DNA from: Agromyces bauzanensis
GTDB lineage: Bacteria > Actinomycetota > Actinomycetes > Actinomycetales > Microbacteriaceae
Length of the DNA: 64,000 nucleotides
Reading direction: 5' to 3'
NCBI RefSeq assembly: GCF_014645655.1
Contig: NZ_BMMD01000002.1
Location: 186,001 to 250,000, forward strand
Both the position numbers and the translations under genes were made by a program. The notes beneath the pieces are model-generated. The model searched no databases. It was not told where the DNA came from and was given only the letters and a program-made list of their open reading frames with translations. Below are positions 35,353 through 46,423 of the stretch, piece after piece; positions within the stretch are counted from its first letter, which is position 1; the number at the start of each line of letters is the position of its first letter.

Positions 35353-36336
35353 ATGCCCCGCGCCCTCATCACGGGAATCACCGGCCAGGACGGCTACTAC
35401 CTGAGCAAGCTCCTTCTCTCGAAGGGCTACGAGGTCTTCGGCCTCGTACGGGGGCAGAACAACCCGAAGATCGACTTCCTGCACGCCGAGCTGCCCGAGG
35501 TGAAGATCCTGACGGGCGACCTGCTCGACCTCTCGAGCCTGCTCCGGGCGCTGAACGCCTCGAAGCCCGACGAGGTCTACAACCTCGGCGCGATCTCGTT
35601 CGTGGCGTACTCGTGGGAGAACGCCCACCTCACGACCGACGTGACTGCAAAGGGCGTGCTCAACATGCTCGAGGCGATCCGCCTCTACGCCGGGGAGGAC
35701 GCTGCCAAGGTCCGCTTCTACCAAGCCTCGAGCTCCGAGATGTTCGGCAAGGTGCAGGAGATCCCGCAGAGCGAGTCGACGCTGCTCTGGCCGCGTTCGC
35801 CCTACGGCGTCGCGAAGACGTTCGGCCACTACATGACGATCAACTACCGCGAGTCCTACGGCATGCACGCCTCGAGCGGCATCCTGTTCAATCACGAGTC
35901 GCCGATGCGCGGACCTGAGTTCGTAACCCGCAAGATCAGCCTCGCAGTGGCCCGGATCGCCGCGGGGAAGCAGGACAAGCTCGTGCTCGGCAACCTCGAT
36001 GCGCGCCGCGACTGGGGCTTCGCGGGCGACTACGTCGACGCCATGTGGCGGATGCTGCAGCAGGATGAGGCCGACGACTACGTGGTCTCGACCGCCGAGA
36101 CGCACTCGGTGCGCGAGTTCGTCGACCTGGCATTCCGGCGCGTCGGGATCGAGGATTGGGAGCACTACGTCAGCCAGGACCCTGCGTTCTTCCGCCCCGC
36201 CGAGGTCGACGTCCTCATCGGCGACGCCACGAAGGCGCACGAGCAACTCGGCTGGAAGCCGGCGGTCTCCTTCCCCGAGCTCGTCAAGATGATGGTCGAC
36301 GCCGACGTCGAACGCGTGGCTCGCGGCGAGGTCTAG
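35353..36336 (+). CDS. gmd: GDP-mannose 4,6-dehydratase
   Basis: A 327-residue enzyme converting GDP-mannose to GDP-4-keto-6-deoxymannose, the precursor of fucose, rhamnose, 6-deoxytalose and similar sugars. It has GITGQDGYYLSKLLLSKGY (NADP-binding), FYQASSSEMFGKVQEIPQ (catalytic Ser/Glu), SPYGVAKTFGHYM (Y-x3-K), FNHESPMRGPEFVTRKIS and LGNLDARRDWGFAGDYVDAM, all classic Gmd motifs. GGAAG lies 3 bases before ATG 35353. A second gene of the same family follows after 5 bases. The downstream reductase that decides the final sugar was not recognised in the window. Confidence 0.92.
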   Translation: MPRALITGITGQDGYYLSKLLLSKGYEVFGLVRGQNNPKIDFLHAELPEVKILTGDLLDLSSLLRALNASKPDEVYNLGAISFVAYSWENAHLTTDVTAKGVLNMLEAIRLYAGEDAAKVRFYQASSSEMFGKVQEIPQSESTLLWPRSPYGVAKTFGHYMTINYRESYGMHASSGILFNHESPMRGPEFVTRKISLAVARIAAGKQDKLVLGNLDARRDWGFAGDYVDAMWRMLQQDEADDYVVSTAETHSVREFVDLAFRRVGIEDWEHYVSQDPAFFRPAEVDVLIGDATKAHEQLGWKPAVSFPELVKMMVDADVERVARGEV

Positions 36337-36341
36337 TCCGG

Positions 36342-37316
36342 ATGCGCACGGCCCTCATCACGGGGATCTCAGGGCAGACCGGCAGCTACCTCGCCGAGCA
36401 GCTCCTCGCCGACGGCTGGGCCGTGCACGGTCTCGTGCGCAAGGCCGACGCACGCCGCGACGCCCTTGAGGGGACGGCTCCCGAGGCAGTGCTGCACGAA
36501 GGCGACCTGGCGGATGCCGCCCGGCTCGCCGAACTCGTCGACGACGTCGCGCCCGACGCCATATTCAACCTCGGCGGGCTGACGTCCGTCGCCGCTTCCT
36601 GGGGCCAGCCGATCGAGACGGAGGCCGTCACCGCGCGCCCGGTGGCCGTACTGCTCGACGCATGCCGGCGACTCCGCGACCGTACCGGGCATCCGGTCGC
36701 GTTCGTGCAGGCGTCGAGTGCCGAGATCTTCGGTCATTCCGATGAGGTGCCGCAGCGCGAGTCGACGCCGGTCCGTCCGGTGAATCCCTACGGCGCTGCA
36801 AAGGCATACGGGCACCACCTCGTGGGTGCGTACCGGGCCGTGGGACTGAACGCGTCCAGTTGCATCCTCTTCAATCACGAGTCGCCGCGTCGCCCCGAGA
36901 CGTTCGTCACCCGGAAGATCACCGCCGGCGTGGCGCGCATCCACCTCGGCCTGGAGACGAAGCTCCGCCTGGGCAACCTCGACGCGGTGCGGGACTGGGG
37001 CTGGGCGCCCGACTACGCGCGGGCGCTTGCACTGGCCGCCGCACGGCCCGACGACTATGTGATCGCCACCGGCGTTGCGCACTCCGTCGCGGACTTCGTC
37101 GCAATGTCGTTCGCGGCCGTCGGGATCACCGACTGGCGCAGCCTCGTCGAGCAGGACCCGGCGTTCATCCGCCCGACCGACGCAGCGATTCAGCTCGGCG
37201 ACGCGAGCCGGGCGCACGACGCCCTCGGCTGGTCGCCGACGATAGACCTCGAATCCGTCGTCGGCGCAATGGTGGCACACGACGTCGAACGACTGGGCGG
37301 CGAGGCGCACGCCTGA
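36342..37316 (+). CDS. Second GDP-mannose 4,6-dehydratase-type enzyme, divergent tandem copy
   Basis: A 324-residue protein that repeats the Gmd motifs of its neighbour in modified form: GISGQTGSYLAEQLLADGW, FVQASSAEIFGHSDEVPQ, NPYGAAKAYGHHLVGAY, FNHESPRRPETFVTRKIT and LGNLDAVRDWGWAPDYARAL. The Y-x3-K dyad and the S-x-E region are present, so it should be an active NADP-dependent enzyme. It begins 5 bases after gmd, so the pair is one operon. It could be a second dehydratase with different regulation, or could have become the reductase or epimerase for the 4-keto product. The strongly Gmd-like motifs favour the dehydratase fold. The exact reaction is open. Confidence 0.7.
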   Translation: MRTALITGISGQTGSYLAEQLLADGWAVHGLVRKADARRDALEGTAPEAVLHEGDLADAARLAELVDDVAPDAIFNLGGLTSVAASWGQPIETEAVTARPVAVLLDACRRLRDRTGHPVAFVQASSAEIFGHSDEVPQRESTPVRPVNPYGAAKAYGHHLVGAYRAVGLNASSCILFNHESPRRPETFVTRKITAGVARIHLGLETKLRLGNLDAVRDWGWAPDYARALALAAARPDDYVIATGVAHSVADFVAMSFAAVGITDWRSLVEQDPAFIRPTDAAIQLGDASRAHDALGWSPTIDLESVVGAMVAHDVERLGGEAHA

Positions 37317-37352
37317 TTCCCCACGGCCGAGCTCGGCTCGGCTCAGCCCGCT

Positions 37353-38222
37353 TCAGGAGGCGGTCTCGACCAGGCGGGCGAGGTATCGGCCGTAGCCGCT
37401 CTTCTTCAGCGGCTCGGCGAGCGCCGCGAGGCTGGCGGAGTCGATCCAGCCCGCGCGCCATGCGATCTCCTCGATGCATCCGATCTTGAACCCTTGCCGG
37501 TCCTCGATGACGCGCACGTACTCCGACGCCTGCATCATTGACTCGAACGTGCCGGTGTCGAGCCACGCGGTGCCTCGGTCGAGCACCTGCACGCGCAGGT
37601 CGCCACGCTCGAGGTAACGCTCGTTGACCGTCGAGATCTCAAGCTCGCCGCGGGCGCTCGGCTCGATGGTCTTCGCGATCTGCACGACGTCGTTGTCGTA
37701 GAAGTACAGCCCGGGGACGGCATAGTCGCTCTTCGGCTTCGCGGGCTTCTCCTCGATCGAAACCGCCGTGAAGTTCTCATCGAACTCAACGACGCCGTAG
37801 GCTGACGGGTCGCTCACCTGGTAGGCGAAGATGACCGCACCGTCGATCTGCTGGTGCTGCCGCAGCGACGAGCCGAGTCCCGTTCCATGGAAGATGTTGT
37901 CGCCGAGCACCAGTGCGACAGATTCGATGCCGATGAACTCCTCGCCGATGATGAACGCTTGCGCGAGCCCGTCGGGCGACGGCTGCACCGCGTACTCGAG
38001 CCGGATGCCCAGCTGCGACCCGTCGCCGAGCAGTGCGCGGAACTGGTCGTTGTACTCGGGCGTCGTGATGATGAGGATCTCGCTGATCCCGGCCATCATG
38101 AGCGTCGACAGGGGGTAGTAGATCATCGGCTTGTCGTAGATGGGCATGAGCTGCTTGGAGATGCCCTTGGTGATCGGCCAGAGCCGCGTGCCGGAGCCGC
38201 CGGCAAGAATAATGCCGCGCAT
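37353..38222 (-). CDS. rmlA: Glucose-1-phosphate thymidylyltransferase
   Basis: A 289-residue enzyme making dTDP-glucose, the first step to dTDP-L-rhamnose. It has [18 protein letters not shown] (nucleotide-binding), [28 protein letters not shown] and [18 protein letters not shown] with [12 protein letters not shown], all standard. The length is that of the short, allosterically regulated form. rmlC lies just 3 bases upstream on the same strand, so both are co-transcribed leftward from the methyltransferase side. A GCCGAGCTCGGC palindrome (37326-37337) lies in the short gap to the convergent gmd operon. Confidence 0.95.
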   Translation of the reverse strand: MRGIILAGGSGTRLWPITKGISKQLMPIYDKPMIYYPLSTLMMAGISEILIITTPEYNDQFRALLGDGSQLGIRLEYAVQPSPDGLAQAFIIGEEFIGIESVALVLGDNIFHGTGLGSSLRQHQQIDGAVIFAYQVSDPSAYGVVEFDENFTAVSIEEKPAKPKSDYAVPGLYFYDNDVVQIAKTIEPSARGELEISTVNERYLERGDLRVQVLDRGTAWLDTGTFESMMQASEYVRVIEDRQGFKIGCIEEIAWRAGWIDSASLAALAEPLKKSGYGRYLARLVETAS

Positions 38223-38225
38223 CGG

Positions 38226-38837
38226 TCAGTTCCCCTTGTTGTTCAGCGTGTCGTAGAAGGCCCGAGCAGCATCCCAGGTGGGCAGCAGCCGGGTTGCCGC
38301 TGCCTCCGCGAGGCTCGGCGCCTCCGTGTCCTTCGGCGAGAGCAGGAGTTCGCCAGCCTCCTTGGGGAATTCGAGGCCGACCTCGGGGTCGAGCGGGTCG
38401 ATGCCGTGCTCGCGGGGTGCGTTGAAGGGAGCGGTGACGAGGTAGCTGACGGTCGCGTCGTCACTGAGCGCGACGAAGCAGTGGCCGAGCCCCTCGGCGA
38501 TGTAGATCGCGCGACGGTCGACCTCGTCGAGAAGCACCGAATCCCACTGGCCGAAGGTCGGCGAGCCCACGCGGATGTCGATCACGAAGTCGAGGACGGC
38601 GCCGCGCGTCGCAGTGACGTACTTGGCCTGGCTCGGCGGGATGTCGGCGAAGTGGATGCCGCGGACCACGCCGCGCTTGGAGACCGACGTGTTCGCCTGC
38701 GCGAGCGACAGTGAATGCCCGACCGCCTCCTCGAGCGCGTCGAAACGGTACCACTCGAGGAAGAGCCCTCGGTCGTCGCCGAACTGCTTCGGCGTCACCT
38801 CGTAGCTGTCGGGAATCTTCAGTTCGCGGATGAGCAC
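38226..38837 (-). CDS. rmlC: dTDP-4-dehydrorhamnose 3,5-epimerase
   Basis: A 203-residue cupin enzyme, third step of the dTDP-L-rhamnose pathway. The catalytic His62 (VVRGIHFADIPPSQAKYV) and Tyr132 (TVSYLVTAPF), numbered as in the mycobacterial enzyme to which it aligns without gaps, are both kept. DPEVGLEFP ends the core. A tyrosine that follows in relatives (position 138) is phenylalanine here, a mild change at the nucleotide site. It lies between the methyltransferase (24 bases upstream) and rmlA in one operon. Confidence 0.94.
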   Translation of the reverse strand: MLIRELKIPDSYEVTPKQFGDDRGLFLEWYRFDALEEAVGHSLSLAQANTSVSKRGVVRGIHFADIPPSQAKYVTATRGAVLDFVIDIRVGSPTFGQWDSVLLDEVDRRAIYIAEGLGHCFVALSDDATVSYLVTAPFNAPREHGIDPLDPEVGLEFPKEAGELLLSPKDTEAPSLAEAAATRLLPTWDAARAFYDTLNNKGN

Positions 38838-38861
38838 GAAGGGGATTCTACCGGTCGCCAG

Positions 38862-39782
38862 TCAGCGCCCGCGGCGGAACCAACCGCCGACGGTCCGGAG
38901 CGGCGCGGTGATCCGCCAACTCGAACTCGCGTGGATCGCGTCCAGTTGGTTCCCGACACCGATGAGCTCCGCCTCGCGCGCGGCCGCGAGCTCCTCCGCC
39001 GCGATGGCGCGGGCGCGGGCCTCGTGGAGCTCTGCCGCGGCAGCGAGCCCGGCGGCGTACTCGGCGGTGATCTTCGATCCCAGTTCGGCGTAGAACGCGC
39101 GAATATCCTCACCCGACACCGCGCCCGCTGCGAAGAACTCGGCGATTGCGGGGTCGAGGTCGGGCCAGACGCCGAGCACCCCGAGGCCGTGGTTGTGGTC
39201 GAAGCGGAAGGACGGCACGGTCGATGAGATCTCGTCCCAGAACCGCCAGACTCCGAAGCCCTCCCGACGCTCGGCGACGTCGTGGAAGATGACCACGGCG
39301 CGCCCCGAGAGCTTCGGCACCCAGCTGCGATAGTCGTGTGATACGTCCTCATAGCCGTGGCGCCCGTCGATGTGGAGCAGGTCGACGGTGCCGTCCTCGA
39401 TGTCAGCGAGCGCCTCGTCGAAGGTCGCGCGGTGCAGCGTGGAGAAGCCGGCAAACTCCGCCTCGTTGATCGAGACCACGGCCGGGTAGACGCCCTCGCC
39501 GTAGAAGCCCGCCTGATCGTCGCCCTCCCACGTGTCCACGGCATGCGCTGAGCATTCGATCCCGAGGCGGGCCAGCGTCTCGCAGACCGAGAAATAGGAG
39601 TAGCCGTTGTGCGTCCCGAGCTCCACGAAGGTCGCAGGACGCAGCACCGACACCAGCCAGCTCACGAACGGCGCGTGCTCGTGCCATGCCGACTCCGGCA
39701 CATACGTCGGTCGCAGATGGGAGGCCGCACCGCTCCAGGCAGTCGCGCGGTCAGCCTTACGCGCGACGATCGAACTCGACAT
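38862..39782 (-). CDS. SAM-dependent methyltransferase (Methyltransf_24 type) with coiled-coil tail
   Basis: A 306-residue protein. Residues about 45-215 are a class I methyltransferase: TFVELGTHNGYSYFSVCETL (SAM-binding loop), TVDLLHIDGRHGYEDVSHDY and RAVVIFHDVAERREGFGVW. An alanine/glutamate-rich helix of about 60 residues follows and ends in SSSWRITAPLR. That short motif recurs at the end of glycan-assembly proteins, often after a coiled coil, and may place the enzyme on a biosynthetic complex. It probably O-methylates a sugar or precursor. It starts the leftward unit with rmlC and rmlA. The substrate is unknown. Confidence 0.8.
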   Translation of the reverse strand: MSSSIVARKADRATAWSGAASHLRPTYVPESAWHEHAPFVSWLVSVLRPATFVELGTHNGYSYFSVCETLARLGIECSAHAVDTWEGDDQAGFYGEGVYPAVVSINEAEFAGFSTLHRATFDEALADIEDGTVDLLHIDGRHGYEDVSHDYRSWVPKLSGRAVVIFHDVAERREGFGVWRFWDEISSTVPSFRFDHNHGLGVLGVWPDLDPAIAEFFAAGAVSGEDIRAFYAELGSKITAEYAAGLAAAAELHEARARAIAAEELAAAREAELIGVGNQLDAIHASSSWRITAPLRTVGGWFRRGR

Positions 39783-39899
39783 CCTCGTCCTCTCTCGGTT
39801 GCCTCACTTTAATCGAGCACCGACCCCGGCACCAGCGCGGCGGTCACCGGCGTGCGACCCGGGCGGCCGCCGTCCCCTGGCGCGCGCAGGATCGATCGC

Positions 39900-39979
39900 A
39901 AGCGAATCCTCATCACCGGGGCATCCGGCACGCTCGGAAACGCTCTAGACCTGCGTTCGAAGGTCACGACGTCACCGGG
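39900..39979 (+). pseudogene. N-terminal remnant of an rmlD-like reductase
   Basis: Codons 39900-39950 read KRILITGASGTLGNALD. After a frame change, 39953-39979 reads AFEGHDVTG. Together they match the start of RmlD (compare MRIVIAGASGMLGTDLQAAF at 41176), but the rest of that gene is missing and unrelated remnants follow. A second rmlD copy therefore once began here, or was joined in by recombination. Confidence 0.55.
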
Positions 39980-40552
39980 GGCCCGACTGCAATTCGGGCA
40001 TCGCGCGGGCCCTCAAACGTCGGCGTCCGGGCCGCACTCGACAATGGCGCCGACTTCGTGGTGAACACCGGACACCGAGTTGCCTCCCGGCTACGTGCCC
40101 CATGCTTGGCGACGTTCGCTGGCCAACCATGTCACCCATCCTGGGATCGTCTGCGCCGACAAGATGAACGGGCAGCCGTCGATCCCCACCTGGTCTTCGC
40201 CCGAGGGGCTGGGCCTCGTCCCCGAGGCGATCCCATCGGGCTCCGTGATCTCGCGCGAAGCGTCGAACGCGCGGGGGCTTCGATGAGCGGCTCGTGATCG
40301 ACTGCGGCGACACCGAGGCTTGCCTCAGAGTCCGCGACCACGGGTTCCGAATCGCGGTCGCGGGAAGTACCGACATCACGCACGAACTCGGCGAGATGGT
40401 GCCGTTGCGGCCCTTCTGCATTCCCTGTGGAATCGCGGACGGCGAGGAGGAGCACCAGTACCACTCGCCCTTCCGCCAGTACTACGTCACGCGCGACAAC
40501 ACCTCCCTATCCGCAACTTCGGCAAGCGGCGCCGTTGGACGCTGGCCTTGAA
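39980..40552 (+). pseudogene. Decayed family 2 glycosyltransferase (rhamnosyltransferase-like), several frameshifts
   Basis: Pieces of one GT2 protein can be followed through three frames: SNVGVRAALDNGADFVVNT; then DTELPPGY; then CADKMNGQPSIPTWSSPEGL with LGLVPEAIPSGSVISREA; then GGFDERLVIDCGDTEACLRV, DHGFRIAVAGSTDITHELGE and YHSPFRQYYVTRDNTSL; and finally IRNFGKRRRWTLAL. The order and spacing match the second half of rhamnosyltransferases. At least three one- or two-base frame changes (near 40070, 40260 and 40510) rule out a working protein. The N-terminal half is missing. Confidence 0.7.
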
Positions 40553-40704
40553 CAAGCGCCAAAATCGGCCCGTCGTTCGACGCGATCGTGAGCGGGCCGC
40601 TCCGGCTCCGCCACGTGATCGCGATTGTGGTGGCACCGTGCACGGACTACTTCGAATCCGCTGTCCGATACCGCCCGGACTGCGGCGGTTTCTCACCCGT
40701 TAGG

Positions 40705-41096
40705 GCGGTTCCGGCGCCCACGTCCGTTCTCGTGCGCACGCACCGGCGGTGGCGCGGACACGCTCGAACTGGTCGCGGGTCTCCTGCGCGCAAGCACTGG
40801 CGACGTTGAAGTCGTGATCGGAGACAACGCGTCGCCTCGTGACGAGACCGCCATCCTGGCGGCGGCTTTCCTCGACGATCGGAGGATACGCCTCGACCGG
40901 TACGCGGGAGACCTCGGCATCGCGGTGACCGCGAACGCCGGTTCCGCGGTCTCGTCCGGCAACATCGTGGTCGTGCTGGACGGGACCGATCCGCTCCCGG
41001 AGGCGTGGGATCGGGAGATACGCGGGAAGCTGTCGTCCGACACCCGCGTCCTGCTCCGGCCTTTGCCCGGAGTGCCGGTCGCCGCGACGGCGCGCG
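40705..41096 (+). pseudogene. N-terminal remnant of another family 2 glycosyltransferase
   Basis: A possible first strand (TSVLVRTHRR) lies in one frame. After a frame change the sequence is GADTLELVAGLLRASTGDVE, VVIGDNASPRDETAILAAAF and NAGSAVSSGNIVVVLDGTDP, the classic strand-loop order of a GT-A domain with an acidic DGTD at the metal site. It then runs into sequence unlike the family, and no start or C-terminal half is present. It lies 80 bases before rmlD. The stretch 40553-40704 between this and the previous remnant holds nothing I recognise. Confidence 0.55.
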
Positions 41097-41163
41097 CCTA
41101 CCGGGCGCATCGCGGGTCCGATCCGATGTCGGGGACGCGCGACCCGAATTGCGGGTCGCCTCG

Positions 41164-41169
41164 TAGGAT
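41164..41169 (+). promoter_or_regulatory. -10 box of a leaderless rmlD transcript
   Basis: TAGGAT lies 6 bases before ATG 41176, and no Shine-Dalgarno sequence is present. Confidence 0.5.
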
Positions 41170-41175
41170 CGTCGC

Positions 41176-43249
<2,074 letters not shown>

Positions 43250-43295
43250 TCCGGAGATCGATCGAGGCCGTCGTGCGACGGCGTGAGGAAGCAGA

Positions 43296-44435
43296 GTGAC
43301 GACCACCCTCCGCGTCATCCTCGACCAGATCGTCGCCCCCGTGCCGGGCGCGCTCGGCCGTTACGCGCGTGACCTCGGGCGCGCGATCGTGGCTGCGGCA
43401 CCCCGCGGCTGCGAGGTCGAGGCCATCGTGTCGTCGTCGCTCCCCGAGGACTACGACCGGGTCATGGCCGAGGTGCCGGGGCTCTCGGGCCTGTACAAGA
43501 CCACGCTCGCGAGGCGCGAGCTCGCCGCGGCGTGGCAGTTCGGCATCACGACGTCCCCGGGCGGCGGCATGATCCACGGCATGAGCCTGTTCGCTCCGCT
43601 GCGCAAGCACAAGCGCGACGGCCGCAACCAGGTCGTCGTCACCGTGCACGACGTGCTCGCGTGGACGCACCCCGAAGCCCTCAGCGCGGCATCCGTCGCC
43701 TGGCAGAAGGGCATGCTGAAGCGCGCGGTGAAGCATGCCGACGCGGTCGTCGTGCCGACCCATGCCCTGGCCGAACGGCTCGGCCAGATCGCGGACTTCG
43801 GCGAGCGCCTGCGCGTGATCGGCACCGCGCCACGGTCGGGGCTCGTCGTCGGACCAGACGCCGACCTCCGCATGGCGCGTCTCGGGATCCCGCGCGAGTA
43901 CATCGTGGTGCCCGGCACCCTCGAGCCGCGCACGGGACTCATCGACGTGTTCGCGGCACTCGCCCGGCGCGGCGTGCCGGAGGTTCCCGTAGTGGTCCTC
44001 GGGCCCGAGACGTGGGGCGACCAGCACGTCGCCGCGGTGGCCGACGAGATCGGCGTGGCCGCCCCGCGCATCAGCCATCTCGACGACCTCGACGCGGCCG
44101 ACCTCGCCGTCGTCGTCTCGCGCGCACTCGCGTTCGTCGCGCCGAGCCATGACGAGAGCTCGGGCACGGCCCTCATCGAGGCGTTCAGCCTCGGCGTTCC
44201 GGTCATCCACTCGGATGTCCCGGCCCACCTCGAGGTGTCTGCTGGTGCCGGCCTCGCGGTGCCGGTGGGGATGGCCGACCACGGCTACGCCGACCGTCTC
44301 GCCGCCGCGATCACGTCGGTCGTGAGCGATCGCCCGCTCGCCGACCGCCTCTCGGTCGCGGGCAGCGATCGCAGCCGGGCATTCGACTGGCGCGACGCGG
44401 GCGAACGGGTCTGGCAGCTGCACGCCGACCTCTGA
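43296..44435 (+). CDS. Glycosyltransferase family 4
   Basis: A 379-residue GT-B protein. LDQIVAPVPGALGRYARDL opens the acceptor domain and VVVTVHDVLAWTHPEAL closes the first inter-domain region. EYIVVPGTLEPRTGLIDVFA opens the donor domain, and SHDESSGTALIEAFSLGVPV carries the two donor-site glutamates. GAGGAAG lies 5 bases before GTG 43296. Following rmlB directly, it may be a rhamnosyltransferase (inference from position only). It is convergent with the LCP gene. Confidence 0.85.
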   Translation: MTTTLRVILDQIVAPVPGALGRYARDLGRAIVAAAPRGCEVEAIVSSSLPEDYDRVMAEVPGLSGLYKTTLARRELAAAWQFGITTSPGGGMIHGMSLFAPLRKHKRDGRNQVVVTVHDVLAWTHPEALSAASVAWQKGMLKRAVKHADAVVVPTHALAERLGQIADFGERLRVIGTAPRSGLVVGPDADLRMARLGIPREYIVVPGTLEPRTGLIDVFAALARRGVPEVPVVVLGPETWGDQHVAAVADEIGVAAPRISHLDDLDAADLAVVVSRALAFVAPSHDESSGTALIEAFSLGVPVIHSDVPAHLEVSAGAGLAVPVGMADHGYADRLAAAITSVVSDRPLADRLSVAGSDRSRAFDWRDAGERVWQLHADL

Positions 44436-44491
44436 CCGAGTCGCGCCGGCACCCCGGGCTCCGAAGCGCACTGGATGCCGCGCCCGCGCGC

Positions 44492-45859
44492 CTACCCCTC
44501 GGCCGGCTCCTCCGGCTCGGGCGGGAACACCGCCTGCTGCACGAGTTGGCGGATGTACTCGTAGTCGGGGTCCTCAGGGTCCACGCCGTTGTCGGGCACG
44601 AGCGGCACGTCGACGATCGGCAGCTCCTTCGTCTTCGACGCGAGGTCGACGAAGTAGCCGAGCATGCCCTGTGGCACATCGGTCTTCACGACCTGCGAAC
44701 CGGCCGCGGCGATCTCCTGGAACTTCGACAGCACGTTCGCGGGATTGAACTGCGCCAGCACGGCCTCCTGGATCTGCAGCTGCCTGGCCATGCGGTCGTA
44801 GTCGCTCGTGCCATGGCGGGACCTGGCGTACCAGAGCGCGTGATACCCGTCGAGGTGTTGCTCGCCCGCGGGAATCCACTCGGCCACCGTCGTGAACGTC
44901 TCGTCGGCGTGGATCGGGATGTCCTCGGGGACGTTCACGGTCACGCCGCCGAGCGCGTCGATGAGCTGCTGGAAGCCCGCCATGTCGATGAGCACGTAGT
45001 ACTGGATCGGGAGGCCGGTGATGCCCTCCGCGGCATCCCGCATGGCCTCGATGCCGGGCTCGGAGCCCTCGGCGACCGCATTCGGGTACATCTCGGGACT
45101 CTTCAGCTCGACCTCGGTGTAGATCGAGTTGAGCTGGCAGACGTCGACCTCGCACCCGTCGATCGACCCGTAGCCCTCGGGGTACACCGCGGCGAGCGGC
45201 GAGTCGGCGTCGAAGGGCACGTCGACCATGTTGCGCGGCAGGCCGATCGTGACCGCCCGGCCGGTCTCCGCGTCGACGCTCACGACGCGGATGCTGTCGG
45301 GTCGCAGCCCTTCGCGGTCGGGCCCCGCGTCGCCGCCCAGCAGCAGGATGTTGTACTTGCCGTCGATCGGCGGTTCGCTCGGGCCCGCGACGAACACCGA
45401 CGAGAGGAACCCGCTCGCGGCGGTCGCGAGGTAGGCGCCGTAGGCCGCGGTGCCCGATACCGTCGCCATCACGACGACCGCGAACGCGGCGACCCAGGCC
45501 CGCGCCGTCGGCGTGGTCTTCACGAGGCGCACCAGGCGCAACGTGTCGAGGGTCAGCACGAGCCAGAGCACGGCGTAGAACGCGAGCACGGCCGCGGCGA
45601 TCCACAGCGTGACGGTCGTCGAGATCACCGTGTAGATCACCGCGGGCCAGAGCATCCACACGACGAGCCCGACGACCGCGAGGGTCCAGAGCGTGAGGGT
45701 CGCGCCCAGGCCGAAGCGACCGAGCTTGCGGTCGCCCGCGAGCACCTGCGCGGAGCCCGGGATGAGGAGGTTGAGCACGACGAGCCACCAGGCGCGACGC
45801 GTCATGAGCGCGCGCGAGGCGACGTCGGGGTAGCGGATCGGGCTGGCGGCGAGGCTCAT
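44492..45859 (-). CDS. LytR-CpsA-Psr (LCP) family cell-wall glycopolymer ligase
   Basis: A 455-residue membrane protein. The first 150 residues hold four or five hydrophobic spans, more than the single span of a minimal LCP protein. The external LCP domain then has [20 protein letters not shown] (pyrophosphate/Asp-Arg site), [15 protein letters not shown] (Arg) and [20 protein letters not shown] (Arg/Asp motif). LCP enzymes transfer glycan chains from a lipid carrier onto peptidoglycan, so this one may anchor the polysaccharide made by the adjacent locus. Its ATG overlaps the purE stop (ATGA), so it is co-transcribed with purE. Confidence 0.9.
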   Translation of the reverse strand: MSLAASPIRYPDVASRALMTRRAWWLVVLNLLIPGSAQVLAGDRKLGRFGLGATLTLWTLAVVGLVVWMLWPAVIYTVISTTVTLWIAAAVLAFYAVLWLVLTLDTLRLVRLVKTTPTARAWVAAFAVVVMATVSGTAAYGAYLATAASGFLSSVFVAGPSEPPIDGKYNILLLGGDAGPDREGLRPDSIRVVSVDAETGRAVTIGLPRNMVDVPFDADSPLAAVYPEGYGSIDGCEVDVCQLNSIYTEVELKSPEMYPNAVAEGSEPGIEAMRDAAEGITGLPIQYYVLIDMAGFQQLIDALGGVTVNVPEDIPIHADETFTTVAEWIPAGEQHLDGYHALWYARSRHGTSDYDRMARQLQIQEAVLAQFNPANVLSKFQEIAAAGSQVVKTDVPQGMLGYFVDLASKTKELPIVDVPLVPDNGVDPEDPDYEYIRQLVQQAVFPPEPEEPAEG

Positions 45860-46359
45860 CGGTTCGACTTGAGGTGTTCGTTCTTCTGCTCGACCAGGTC
45901 GGCGAGCGCGGTGGCGTAGTCGACGAGCGCGGAGCTCAGCGCGGCATCCGACGTCGCGAGGATCCTGACGGCGATGAGCCCGGCGTTCTTCGCGCCGCCG
46001 ATCGAGACGGTGGCGACCGGCACGCCCGCGGGCATCTGCACGATCGAGAGCAGCGAGTCGAGTCCGTCGAGGCGCGACAGCGGCACGGGCACCCCGACGA
46101 CCGGCAGCGTCGTGACCGAGGCGAGCATGCCCGGCAGGTGCGCCGCTCCGCCTGCGCCGGCGATGATCACCTTGAGGCCGCGAGCCGACGCCTCCTTGCC
46201 GTACGCGATCATCTTCTCGGGCGTCCGGTGCGCCGAGACGACCTCGACCTCGTGCGCGACGCCGAACTCATCGAGGAGTTCGGATGCCTCGCGCATGATG
46301 TTCCAGTCGGAATCGGAGCCCATGACGACGCCGACGAGCGGGGTGGTTGCAGCGATCAC
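45856..46359 (-). CDS. purE: N5-carboxyaminoimidazole ribonucleotide mutase
   Basis: A 167-residue class I PurE in purine synthesis. [58 protein letters not shown] and [20 protein letters not shown] are all standard. The start is GTG 46359. It is 64 bases downstream of purK on the same strand, which makes its substrate. Confidence 0.96.
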   Translation of the reverse strand: MIAATTPLVGVVMGSDSDWNIMREASELLDEFGVAHEVEVVSAHRTPEKMIAYGKEASARGLKVIIAGAGGAAHLPGMLASVTTLPVVGVPVPLSRLDGLDSLLSIVQMPAGVPVATVSIGGAKNAGLIAVRILATSDAALSSALVDYATALADLVEQKNEHLKSNR

Positions 46360-46423
46360 CCGACGATCTTAGAGCCGGGCGCTGTGAGAACCCGGACGGC
46401 GCGCAGCGCGTGCCGCGAGAGCG

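Noticed and set aside
36342..37316. Calling the second Gmd-type gene a GDP-4-keto-6-deoxymannose reductase outright
   Set aside because: It keeps the NHESPxRPxTFVTRKI and LGNLDAxRDWG motifs of dehydratases. The reductase role remains only a hypothesis.
37326..37337. GCCGAGCTCGGC palindrome between gmd2 and rmlA, considered as a terminator
   Set aside because: It is a six-base stem with no room for a loop and no T-tract. It may be incidental.
38226..38837. Possible inactive RmlC because a family tyrosine is replaced by phenylalanine
   Set aside because: Gap-free comparison places the change at position 138. The catalytic His62 and Tyr132 are both present.
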